Source: JAAGZL01 sp050291365
Lineage (GTDB): Bacteria > Pseudomonadota > Gammaproteobacteria > Chromatiales > Chromatiaceae
NCBI GenBank assembly: GCA_050291365.1
Contig: JBNKJS010000043.1
Location: 1-64,000 of the forward strand
DNA: 64,000 nt
Direction: 5' to 3'
Shown piece by piece: positions 26,295 through 33,757 of the stretch. Within the stretch, counting starts at the first letter, position 1, and each line of letters starts with the position of its first letter. The position numbers were made by a program, and so were the translations under genes. A model generated the notes under the pieces. That model worked only from the letters and a program-made list of their open reading frames with translations. It was not told the origin of the DNA and did no database searches.

Positions 26295-28409
26295 CTACAA
26301 CCCAAACCTCATCACCATCCTAACCCCATCCCTATCCGGAAGATTCTGTGCCACCGCCTGCCCGCCATGAAACTCACAGATGAGGCGTACCAGATAAAGC
26401 CCCAGCCCCAGGTGCGGGTCATCACCTTTGGTGGTGCGTACCGATACCATGGATTGAAACAGTTCCTGTTCCATGCCGTCGGGGAGGGTGGGGCCCTGGT
26501 TGCTGACGCTTAGGCTGATCTGGTTTTGTTCAGTCTTGGTTAGTTCAAACCTTATGGCTGTGTCTGGGGTGTGAAAATCTATGGCGTTGTTTACCAGCTT
26601 GTCCAGGGCCTGGCTTATAAGATCGGGCGCTCCGTTTATGTTGATCTCTTCTTTAGGAATCTCTGCTTCAAATTGTACATTCGGAAATGCGGCGCGGTAG
26701 CTTTCCAAAGTAACTTGTAACAGGCCGCCAAGGTCAAACTGCTCTATCTCTGTCTGTTGTAGATGCTGTTCCAAGCGAGTCGCCTCACGCATGCGGTGCA
26801 GTATCTTGTTCAGACGTTCCGTTCCGTCCTGGGCCCGTTGGATATAGCGGTGGTGCTCTTCCGGGGAGGGGTCTGTCTCCAGGTTCTCTAGAGATGATTT
26901 GACCACCGTGATCGGTGTCTGCATCTCATGGGCCAGACGTGAGGCCATGGCCTCGAGATAGCGGTTATACTCTGTAAGACGGTTGAGTACTCCAGCAAAG
27001 CTGCGGTCCAGGTCGCCTATCTCATCTTTAGACCTAGTCGGTTTCATCTGTCCGATGATGCGTCCGTCATGGGTTACTGCATCTTCTACCCGATTACGTA
27101 GGCGCGCGATGCGGCTGGTGAGTAGGGTGGCAAAGCCAAGCAGTATCAGGACGGTGATCGATAGAAAGCTGATGGTGATGCCAAACAGTTTTTCCATGGC
27201 CTGGTTTTGTAGTGAGAGAATCTGGTTGGTGCTCTGTTCCACCACCACGGCACCCATGATGCCGGCAGCAGATTTGATGGGCCAGGCCGCCGATAGGATC
27301 ATCGCCTCTCCATCAGCTGTTTTGCGGCGTTTGGTATCCGGTGTTCCCTTGAGGGCAGATTCAATCTCCTTGCTCTGGATAAGCGTTGCGTCTGCCAGGT
27401 CGTCTTCAAATTCGCCACTGGGTTGATCCAGAACCAGACGTATCAGCAGATGCAGGATTGATCTGGGTAGTGACAGTTCTCTGTCTGTGGTTTGGTCTTC
27501 AGACGCTTGTAGTTGCCCACGTTTTGCCAGCACCCGCTGGTTGCGATCAAGTACCCAGATGCGGGCGCTTTCATGTTCTAGTCCAGTGATGATCTTTTCC
27601 AGTTCCTGGTTGGGCGTGACCAACCAACCCAGGGTCTCTATCTGTCTGATGTCCGCACTGGAGGCCCAGCCGGCAACCTCCCTTGTGGCCTTGTCATCCA
27701 CATCGGTCAGCATGAAACCAAGCCGTTTACCCAACATATTTTTGGGTATGCGCAGTTCAATGACATAGCCGTCGCTGCTCTCCTGCCAATGGCCCTGGAT
27801 GCGGGTCTCGGTGCCAAGCTGTCTGGGATCTCTAATGCTATTGGAGAGGCGTATGGCGTTGACCCAGCCTGGAGCGCTGGTGGCGATGCGGTATTTGGCC
27901 AGGCGACCATTGGGGCGCTGCATGGCTATATCCAGATGGTCGCTCTGTTCTGTGCTGTATACGCCTGGTTGGTGATAGATGATGCTCTTATCCTTGACCC
28001 GAAACAGCAGGTAGAGATAACGGCCGCGTTCACCCACCAGGCTATCGAAGCCGGTCTCGTCATTGCCCCTGTAGTGCCAGAGATTGCGCAGGTAGGGGGT
28101 CCACTCTTCGGTGTAGCCGTCCAGTTGGATATTGCTGTGCAGGGGATGGATATAGATGGCCGATTCCGGATCGGCCCCGGCGTGGGCTGGCAGACTGGAG
28201 GCGAACATCTCATCCCGGTTATGCAGGATGGTGGCCACTGCCTGGGCCGTTCCCAGCAGCATAGTCTCCTGGGACTGACGCAGAAAGTTCTCTGTCTCCT
28301 GAATGAAACGGTAGCCTGCCCATGGGATCACCAGCAGGGTGAGGGCCACCAGCAGGAGTTTGAAACGTATGCTGTGATAGAAACGGCGCTGGGATCTGCT
28401 TCTGGACAT
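26295..28409 (-). CDS. pdsS: Dedicated sortase system histidine kinase with CBM9-like sensor
   Basis: This membrane histidine kinase (704 residues from the ATG at 28409) matches the kinase of the proteobacterial dedicated sortase system. An N-terminal helix (~15-33) is followed by a large periplasmic domain with a CBM9/DOMON-like part (QLDGYTEEW, then GRYLYLLFRVKD and VIELRIPKNMLG). A second helix comes near 410-430, then HAMP, and a HisKA/HATPase core with phospho-acceptor His494 (LAHEMQTPITVVKS), N-box KLVNNAIDF and G-box LGLGLYLVRLICEFHGG. It starts 7 bp after the regulator gene's stop. The longer frame to 28466 overlaps pdsR and is not favoured. The input is probably a glycan or envelope ligand (inference). 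Confidence 0.88.
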   Translation of the reverse strand: MSRSRSQRRFYHSIRFKLLLVALTLLVIPWAGYRFIQETENFLRQSQETMLLGTAQAVATILHNRDEMFASSLPAHAGADPESAIYIHPLHSNIQLDGYTEEWTPYLRNLWHYRGNDETGFDSLVGERGRYLYLLFRVKDKSIIYHQPGVYSTEQSDHLDIAMQRPNGRLAKYRIATSAPGWVNAIRLSNSIRDPRQLGTETRIQGHWQESSDGYVIELRIPKNMLGKRLGFMLTDVDDKATREVAGWASSADIRQIETLGWLVTPNQELEKIITGLEHESARIWVLDRNQRVLAKRGQLQASEDQTTDRELSLPRSILHLLIRLVLDQPSGEFEDDLADATLIQSKEIESALKGTPDTKRRKTADGEAMILSAAWPIKSAAGIMGAVVVEQSTNQILSLQNQAMEKLFGITISFLSITVLILLGFATLLTSRIARLRNRVEDAVTHDGRIIGQMKPTRSKDEIGDLDRSFAGVLNRLTEYNRYLEAMASRLAHEMQTPITVVKSSLENLETDPSPEEHHRYIQRAQDGTERLNKILHRMREATRLEQHLQQTEIEQFDLGGLLQVTLESYRAAFPNVQFEAEIPKEEININGAPDLISQALDKLVNNAIDFHTPDTAIRFELTKTEQNQISLSVSNQGPTLPDGMEQELFQSMVSVRTTKGDDPHLGLGLYLVRLICEFHGGQAVAQNLPDRDGVRMVMRFGL

Positions 28410-28416
28410 GGGGTGT

Positions 28417-29106
28417 TCAGCTGTTCCAGCGGTAGCCCATGCCATAGATGGTCTCAATGGCGTCAAACTCTGGGTCTATACTGCAGAATTTGCGCCGTAT
28501 GCGCTTGATGTGGGTGCTGATGCTGGAGGCATCCACCAGGATATTCGCCGCGTCCATCAGCTGATCCCTGGTGCGGACATGGCCCGGATGATTGGCCAGG
28601 GCGTGTACGAACCAGATCTCGGTGATGGTTAGATCTACCGGTTGCTGCCTCCAGGTTATCTGCAGGCGATGCATGTCTATCCGCAGCATGCCGCGCTCCA
28701 GGACCTTATCCTGCTGGACCGGTTGCTGGATTGCCTCCATGCGCCGGAACAGGGCGGCGATGCGGGCGCTCAGGTGGGCCAGGCTTATGTCCTTGGTTAG
28801 ATAGTCATCTGCCCCCAGGCGCAGGCCGGAAACCGTATCCAGCTCACTATCGCGGGCAGTGAGGAAGATGATAGGTATGGTGGGTGATAGGGCACGAAGC
28901 TCCCGGCATAGCTCAAAACCGCCGTCCACATCGTTTCCCAGACCGATATCTAGGATGGCCAGATCGGGCAATTTGTTGCGGAAGTCATTCAGGGCTGCCT
29001 TCCTGTCTGCGTAGCCTTTTACCTCATAACCCTGGCGCTGCAGCACATCGGTGTAGTTGCCGAGTATGGCCGGCTCATCTTCCACTATGGCGATCTGTTT
29101 GCTCAC
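28417..29106 (-). CDS. pdsR: Dedicated sortase system OmpR-family response regulator
   Basis: The 229-residue OmpR/PhoB-type regulator has a receiver with acidic pair VEDE (residues 8-11), phospho-acceptor Asp53 in LAILDIGLGND and Lys in LTKDIS. The C-terminal winged helix ends at HIKRIRRKFCSIDPEFDAIETIYGMGYRWNS. It is immediately upstream of the kinase gene (7-bp gap). In other genomes this pair sits with a class GN sortase and its target; here those are 4.6 kb away on the opposite strand, and they are the expected targets. Confidence 0.9.
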   Translation of the reverse strand: MSKQIAIVEDEPAILGNYTDVLQRQGYEVKGYADRKAALNDFRNKLPDLAILDIGLGNDVDGGFELCRELRALSPTIPIIFLTARDSELDTVSGLRLGADDYLTKDISLAHLSARIAALFRRMEAIQQPVQQDKVLERGMLRIDMHRLQITWRQQPVDLTITEIWFVHALANHPGHVRTRDQLMDAANILVDASSISTHIKRIRRKFCSIDPEFDAIETIYGMGYRWNS

Positions 29107-29368
29107 TGTTTGTTATTATCCGGGCGATTTGTATTGATGGGTAGATTACCACTATATTTAATCAGTTTGGTGATAAGTGGTTACCCTGATGAGCTATAAG
29201 GAGAATCTTGGGATAATAAACTGAGGTTATAGATACAGCAGTATAAGTGATTTTTAATCACGCTTATTTGCTCTAAACTGGCTTACAAGAATTCAATAAA
29301 AATAAAAGTGAAGGGTCATTTATTTAGACGATCCAAATCAAATAACATGGTTATGAGGAGATATTAAA

Positions 29369-29956
29369 TTGAACACTGCCAGCAAAAGATTGGGCAAACA
29401 TAGCCTGGAAACCGATGTCACCTACTATCGTCCTATCCAGGATCTACCTGAAAAGGTAAACATGAATAGTCCTGCGGTGGATGTTATGACCGACCTGAAA
29501 AAGGTTACGGCCATGAGTATCAACCCATGTGCAACCCTGGATCAGGCCAGCCAACGTATGACATCCAGTAATGTGCATCTGTTGTTTGTTACTAATCAGT
29601 TCCATCATGTGCTGGGTATTATCACCTCCAACGACCTGATGGGAGATAAGATGGTGAAGTATCTGAGCGAGGTTGGCGGTAAACGTGAAGAGGTTATGGT
29701 GCGCGACCTGATGACCTCCCAGAGCAAGATTGAGGTGTTGGATATGTCGGAGATCAAAGCCTCCAGGGTATCCGACGTGGTAGATATAATGAAAGATGCC
29801 GGACGGCGTCACGCCCTGGTGGTGGATCGTGATTTCAGTGGTGCCCAGGTTATCTGCGGTATATTCTCTACAGTACAGATAAGCAAACAGCTGGGAGAGG
29901 AGATCGTAGGTTCTGGAAAGGCTACAAATGTGGCTGATATGGCCCTTGGTTCTTGA
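29369..29956 (+). CDS. CBS-domain protein (TTG start)
   Basis: The 195-residue cytoplasmic protein has two CBS motifs (~45-110 and ~115-190: MSINPCATLDQASQRM, then VLGIITSNDLMG, and MTSQSKIEVLDMSEI). CBS pairs bind adenosine nucleotides and act as regulatory modules; no enzyme domain is attached, so it may regulate a partner. The only start with a good ribosome-binding site is TTG 29369, eight bases after GAGGAG. A strong terminator follows at 29981-30007. No further function can be assigned. Confidence 0.85.
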   Translation: MNTASKRLGKHSLETDVTYYRPIQDLPEKVNMNSPAVDVMTDLKKVTAMSINPCATLDQASQRMTSSNVHLLFVTNQFHHVLGIITSNDLMGDKMVKYLSEVGGKREEVMVRDLMTSQSKIEVLDMSEIKASRVSDVVDIMKDAGRRHALVVDRDFSGAQVICGIFSTVQISKQLGEEIVGSGKATNVADMALGS

Positions 29957-29980
29957 TTGATGTTTTTGCTGGAATGAAAA

Positions 29981-30007
29981 AGGGCGGATCTATATCCGCC
30001 TTTTTTT
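29981..30007 (+). terminator. Rho-independent terminator after the CBS gene
   Basis: The stem GGCGGAT (29983-29989) and its complement (29994-30000) enclose a 4-nt loop and run into seven T residues. The A-rich upstream flank makes it possibly bidirectional, serving also the convergent DedA-like gene. Confidence 0.9.
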
Positions 30008-30440
30008 ATAGGAAAAGACCGTTAAACAGGCCCAGCAGCACTGCATAACGCAGGGCCTTGCCAACTGTAATGAATAGAGCGGAGGGGATGACTCCGGTTC
30101 CGCTCCAACCCGCTGCAAGACACAAGGGATCACCAATCACAGGCAGCCAGGACAACAACAACATTGGAGAGCCGCGCTGGGCAATCCGTTCCACCGCCTC
30201 TCTATGTTTGGGTTCTTTCAGAATGCGTCCCGGGTAGCGCCGAGCAATCCACCATCCGATTAGCCAACTGCTCATTCCGCCCAGGCTGTTGCCAACAGTT
30301 GCAATAGACCAGTAGAAGCTCTGGTTCTCCGGGTTATTGCCCACCGCGTAGAGCAGCATCGCCTCGGAGCCACCAGGTAACAGGGTAGAGGCAAGAAAGC
30401 TGCCGATAAATAGCGTAACTGGTCCACTGGGTTCAATCAT
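30006..30440 (-). CDS. YqaA/DedA-like small membrane protein
   Basis: The 144-residue integral membrane protein has four or five helices and the VTT/YqaA-type motifs FLASTLLPGGSEAML, GNSLGGMSSWLIG and the LLLSWLPVIGDPLCLAAG stretch. YqaA is the small relative of DedA flippases, thought to act in membrane homeostasis. The ATG at 30440 overlaps the stop of the methyltransferase gene (ATGA), which is preferred to the GTG at 30458. It is coupled to the upstream gene in a four-gene minus-strand run from 33301. Confidence 0.88.
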   Translation of the reverse strand: MIEPSGPVTLFIGSFLASTLLPGGSEAMLLYAVGNNPENQSFYWSIATVGNSLGGMSSWLIGWWIARRYPGRILKEPKHREAVERIAQRGSPMLLLSWLPVIGDPLCLAAGWSGTGVIPSALFITVGKALRYAVLLGLFNGLFL

Positions 30441-31357
30441 GCCTGGAATAGCCAGCACCTGTGGGCGGTGTGGCGTTTGAAATCCTCCGGGATGGTTTTA
30501 TGGGTTATCTCTTCCCCATGTTCACCAATGGCAGGGTCGATCTTGAATTTGCGTCTGTTGTTGGAGAAGATGATTTTACCGCCCGGGTTCAGTAACTGCA
30601 CACTCTCCTCCAACAGCTTGGGATGATCCCGTTGTACATCCAGGGTGTCCCGCATTCTTTTGGAGTTGGAAAAGCTGGGTGGGTCGAGGATGATCAGGTC
30701 AAAGCGTTCTTTATTCTTTTGTGCCAGATGGAGATATTTGAACACATCTTCCCGCACCAATTGGTGTTTGCCCAGGTCCATGTTGTTCAACTCAAAGTTA
30801 CGCCGGCTCCACTCCTGATAGGTGTTGGATAGATCAACCGTCACAGAACCACTGGCGTTGCCAGCAGCAGCATATACACTGAACGATCCGGTATAGGCGA
30901 ACAGGTTGAGTATGCGCCGATCTTGCGACATATCTCGCACCATGGCTCTGGTGTTGCGGTGGTCCAGAAACAGGCCGGTGTCGAGATAGCTATGCAGGTC
31001 TACTTCGAAGGCAAGCCCGGCCTCATGCACGATGAATGGTCTTCTGTAGTGGCTTATTTTTTCGTATTGGGAGAGACCCTTCTGCTGCTTTCTGCTCTTG
31101 AAGGCGAGATTCTCTTGTGGAATCTCCAATATCTCGCATAGCACTGGTGCAATCTCATCTTCCGAAATCTCCTCATCACTGCGGATGAAAGTCTGGGCAT
31201 GCACCTGCCCCTCATACCAATCGATTAGCAGGGGAAACTCAGGGATATCCCGGTCATAGATGCGGTAGCAACTAATCTCTCTGCGTCTCGCCCACTTAGC
31301 CCAGTGGCGATAGTTTTTACGCAGGCGGTTGGCAAATGGTGTTAGATCTGAATTCAC
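30437..31357 (-). CDS. RlmK-type SAM-dependent rRNA methyltransferase
   Basis: The protein resembles the C-terminal half of E. coli RlmKL, which makes m7G in 23S rRNA; as a stand-alone RlmK it is about 306 residues. Motif I is NLFAYTGSFSVYAAAG and motif IV DPPSFSNSKRM, with the LHSYLDTGLFLDHRNTR segment typical of the family. Translation may begin at GTG 31357 (VNSDLTPFANRL), just at the upstream stop, or at ATG 31399, which would overlap the upstream gene by 41 bp and add an untypical N-terminus. No RlmL half is nearby. The methylation target is inferred from the family. Confidence 0.85.
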   Translation of the reverse strand: MNSDLTPFANRLRKNYRHWAKWARRREISCYRIYDRDIPEFPLLIDWYEGQVHAQTFIRSDEEISEDEIAPVLCEILEIPQENLAFKSRKQQKGLSQYEKISHYRRPFIVHEAGLAFEVDLHSYLDTGLFLDHRNTRAMVRDMSQDRRILNLFAYTGSFSVYAAAGNASGSVTVDLSNTYQEWSRRNFELNNMDLGKHQLVREDVFKYLHLAQKNKERFDLIILDPPSFSNSKRMRDTLDVQRDHPKLLEESVQLLNPGGKIIFSNNRRKFKIDPAIGEHGEEITHKTIPEDFKRHTAHRCWLFQA

Positions 31358-31358
31358 G

Positions 31359-33107
31359 TTATTGCAGGGCCTGGGTCTCACGTTTGCAGTTGATCTCATG
31401 TTGGAACCTGGAACCTGCGGGAAAGACCTGGGAGGTTACAAATATCTGCGGCAGGTCTTTGCTCAGCTCTGGCAACACCGCCAGGGAGTTGATGGTGCGC
31501 TCTTGATCGAAGAAGGCGAATGGTTCATCCAGAATCAGAAACTGATCGCTTTTTACCCGCCTGCTGGCCAGCTCCTGGGATAGGGCCAGTCGTACTGCCA
31601 GCATAATTTGACGCTGGGTACCGCTGGAGATCTCATCCAGATCGAGATAGCCGCGCTTCTCATTGGAGAAGACCTGGATGGTCATCTCATTATCTATCTG
31701 TAGATGTTCATAACGACCCTCGGTAAACAGGGGCAGGGTCATGCCCACATGTTCCCGGATTACATGATTGAATCTGCGGGAGAGATGGCGGCTGGCTCCG
31801 GCCAACAGTTCTATGGATATCTTTCTAGCCTCATTGAGTTGAATGTTCTCTTCAATCCTGCATGTAAGCTGCAGTAACTTACTCTCCAGGGCGGTAGCCT
31901 GATCTCGTCGTTGTTCTTCAAGATGGATGGGCTCGATCAACTCCTGGAGTTTGGTCTGGTGCTTCTCCTGCAGAGTTTGCAGATGGTTTAGGGTAGGTTG
32001 CATCTCATGTGCGATAGCTGCTGCATCTATCTCACTGTTGGTGGCTAAATCGATCAGGCCCTGGCAGGGGTTGATTAGGTCTTGCGCCATTTCTGGTAGG
32101 GAGCACATTTCTTTAATATGTTCTGCAAGCTGGGCGCCACTCTTGCGCAGACGTTTGATTCTGAGGTTCTGTTCTCTAACAAAGTACGCTAACAGAAGCA
32201 GTGGCAAGGCAAACCAGAAAATGCTGCCAGGAAGATGTTGGGCGAGGTTGCCAAGCCATCCGGTTTTAGTCTCGGGGCTGATCAGGATAGTAACCCAGGA
32301 GAAAAGCAGGAATAACATGAGCGCAGAGGTCAGGGCCAATCCTGTGGCAAGACTCTTACGCGTGGTCTTGGCCTTTGTTAGTTGCGGATGGTCTGTTGTG
32401 TATTTATTCTGAGACGACTGGTAGCTGGAAACTGTATCTTCCAGTTTCTGTTTTTCTGTCTCTGCCTCCCTCTTTTCGGCCAGCAGCTTATCCAGATAGT
32501 TCGGGTCATACTGCATAGCCCCGAGTTCATCTGTAGCCTGCAGTCGTTCTGTTTGTAGCTCTTCTATGCTGCTGTCCGTCTCTTGCAGCTCCTTTTCGAT
32601 TATTTCCGCACTCTTTTCCAGAGTGGATATTCCGGCGATGGTCTTCAGGGTCATGCTGTGGGGGTGGGGGCTGGTGATCTCACGCTGGGCCAGATAGAAG
32701 GATTCGATGAATTCATCGTAGCCAAATGCCGTAAGTTTAAACAGGGCCTCAGCTACAGGCTCAGCGCCTATGGCAATAGGGTTGTCCGGGTCATCCACAG
32801 GACAGAGTCTGGCAGAGTGGTTGCCATCTATGTCCAGACTTCTGTTGAGGGAGTAGACTTTGTCATCTTCTACGAAGTTGATGGTTACGGAACAGCGGTT
32901 CTCACCCCAGCGGATCAGCTTGTTAAGATCATCATGATCAAGGGAGAAGGTGCGGCCAAACAGGGCGAAGCAGATGGTCTCGCCGATGGTGCTTTTGCCG
33001 GATTCGTTTTGACCACTGATGGCGATCACCCCCTGTGCTGGGAGATCCTGCAGGTCCAACCCTTCGTATTTAAGGATATTCTCAGCCTGTAGGCTCTGAA
33101 TGATCAC
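31359..33107 (-). CDS. SbcC/Rad50-like ATPase with two membrane helices in the coiled coil
   Basis: The 582-residue AAA/ABC-type ATPase has Walker A GQNESGKST (residues 32-40), the SFYLAQREITSPHP segment, and long coiled coils (~170-245 and ~310-450). Near the C-terminus are the signature region ISSGTQRQIMLAVRLALSQE and Walker B FLILDEPFAFFD. Between the coils are two strongly hydrophobic stretches (~254-275 and ~287-309), as in YhaN-type proteins, which would tether the ATPase to the membrane at the hinge position. An SbcD/YhaO-type nuclease gene is not adjacent. It overlaps the small upstream gene by 4 bp. Confidence 0.85.
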   Translation of the reverse strand: MIIQSLQAENILKYEGLDLQDLPAQGVIAISGQNESGKSTIGETICFALFGRTFSLDHDDLNKLIRWGENRCSVTINFVEDDKVYSLNRSLDIDGNHSARLCPVDDPDNPIAIGAEPVAEALFKLTAFGYDEFIESFYLAQREITSPHPHSMTLKTIAGISTLEKSAEIIEKELQETDSSIEELQTERLQATDELGAMQYDPNYLDKLLAEKREAETEKQKLEDTVSSYQSSQNKYTTDHPQLTKAKTTRKSLATGLALTSALMLFLLFSWVTILISPETKTGWLGNLAQHLPGSIFWFALPLLLLAYFVREQNLRIKRLRKSGAQLAEHIKEMCSLPEMAQDLINPCQGLIDLATNSEIDAAAIAHEMQPTLNHLQTLQEKHQTKLQELIEPIHLEEQRRDQATALESKLLQLTCRIEENIQLNEARKISIELLAGASRHLSRRFNHVIREHVGMTLPLFTEGRYEHLQIDNEMTIQVFSNEKRGYLDLDEISSGTQRQIMLAVRLALSQELASRRVKSDQFLILDEPFAFFDQERTINSLAVLPELSKDLPQIFVTSQVFPAGSRFQHEINCKRETQALQ

Positions 33108-33301
33108 GTCCAGCCCTCTTTTTGCAGATCGGCCAGTTTCTGCAGGGCGATCTCTACCGCTTGGTCATATCTGGCAGTATCAAACTTATCTCCCGAGTTT
33201 GTGCGGCTTTCACGCTCGGCGGCGCAGTAGTCTGTGAACTCTTCGATGGTGGATCGACGTTCAGTCTTATTCAGTGGTTTGGTCTGATCGTTGGATGACA
33301 T
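33104..33301 (-). CDS. Small hypothetical protein coupled to the SbcC-like ATPase
   Basis: The 65-residue soluble, charged protein runs from ATG 33301 (MSSNDQTKPLNKTERRS). The frame extends to GTG 33367, but that part is Trp-rich and overlaps a candidate promoter. It is helical, without cysteines or a signal peptide, and no family is recognised. The stop overlaps the ATPase start (ATGA), so the two products are probably made together and may interact; a partner or regulator of the ATPase is a guess. Confidence 0.65.
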   Translation of the reverse strand: MSSNDQTKPLNKTERRSTIEEFTDYCAAERESRTNSGDKFDTARYDQAVEIALQKLADLQKEGWT

Positions 33302-33373
33302 CTGGACAGTATAGTCGCTCCAGCCTGGTTGCCACAATCCCGTCAGAATCTGCCACCACTTTGCCACAATTCC

Positions 33374-33388
33374 GCAACTGCCTTGCCA
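33374..33388 (-). promoter_or_regulatory. Candidate sigma-54 (-24/-12) promoter
   Basis: Read on the minus strand, TGGCAAGGCAGTTGC has the GG-N10-GC spacing and a close match to the sigma-54 consensus TGGCACG-N4-TTGC. It lies about 75 bp upstream of the start of the small gene at 33301. Match by eye only. Confidence 0.35.
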
Positions 33389-33441
33389 CTACCAGACTGT
33401 TTAATTAACTCAACCGGCGCAGCCAGGGAAGAACACTAACT

Positions 33442-33559
33442 CGGATATTTCATAAAGGTAACGAACATCAGGGGAAATATCCGGATTAACCAGCCAAGGA
33501 TGGCGCGCTGGGCCAATTTAATAATCTCCGTAGCAACCGGAGAACCCCTGACTGGAGGG
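33442..33559 (+). ncRNA. Structured leader ahead of the sortase operon (candidate cis-regulatory RNA)
   Basis: Perfect helices can be drawn in the 125 bases before the first ORF: P1 33442-33451 with 33474-33483 (10 bp); P2 33490-33494 with 33507-33511 (5 bp); P3 33525-33530 with 33538-33543 (6 bp); and P4 33468-33474 with 33545-33551 (7 bp). P4 encloses P2 and P3, uses bases in the loop of P1 (so it would form a pseudoknot or an alternative fold), and ends three bases before the GGAGGG ribosome-binding site (33554-33559). The layout suggests control of translation start. It matches no riboswitch class I recognise. Confidence 0.45.
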
Positions 33560-33566
33560 CAACACA

Positions 33567-33752
33567 ATGATGCTAGCACTAGTAAACAACGAGCGGCAAA
33601 TGCGGCGGGACCTGCGCGTGATTATCCGGCCTTTGAGCGATGAGTTTATCCATGGCTCACCCGAGGCAATGTCTGCTGACAGCTATCGCTTGGAGCAGCG
33701 TCTATCCGACGCGGCTTACTCCCAGCCGGCAAGATTCGAGCAAGAGGGGTGA
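33567..33752 (+). CDS. 61-residue protein leading the sortase operon
   Basis: This short Arg/Glu-rich soluble protein contains RQMRRDLRVIIRPLSDEFI and a helical C-terminal half. GGAGGG lies 7 bp before the ATG, and its stop overlaps the GTG/ATG region of the target gene, so it is coupled to translation of the sortase substrate. No signal peptide, cysteines or family are recognised. It could be a regulatory leader peptide, an assembly factor, or simply a coupling ORF. Confidence 0.6.
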   Translation: MMLALVNNERQMRRDLRVIIRPLSDEFIHGSPEAMSADSYRLEQRLSDAAYSQPARFEQEG

Positions 33753-33757
33753 ACGGT

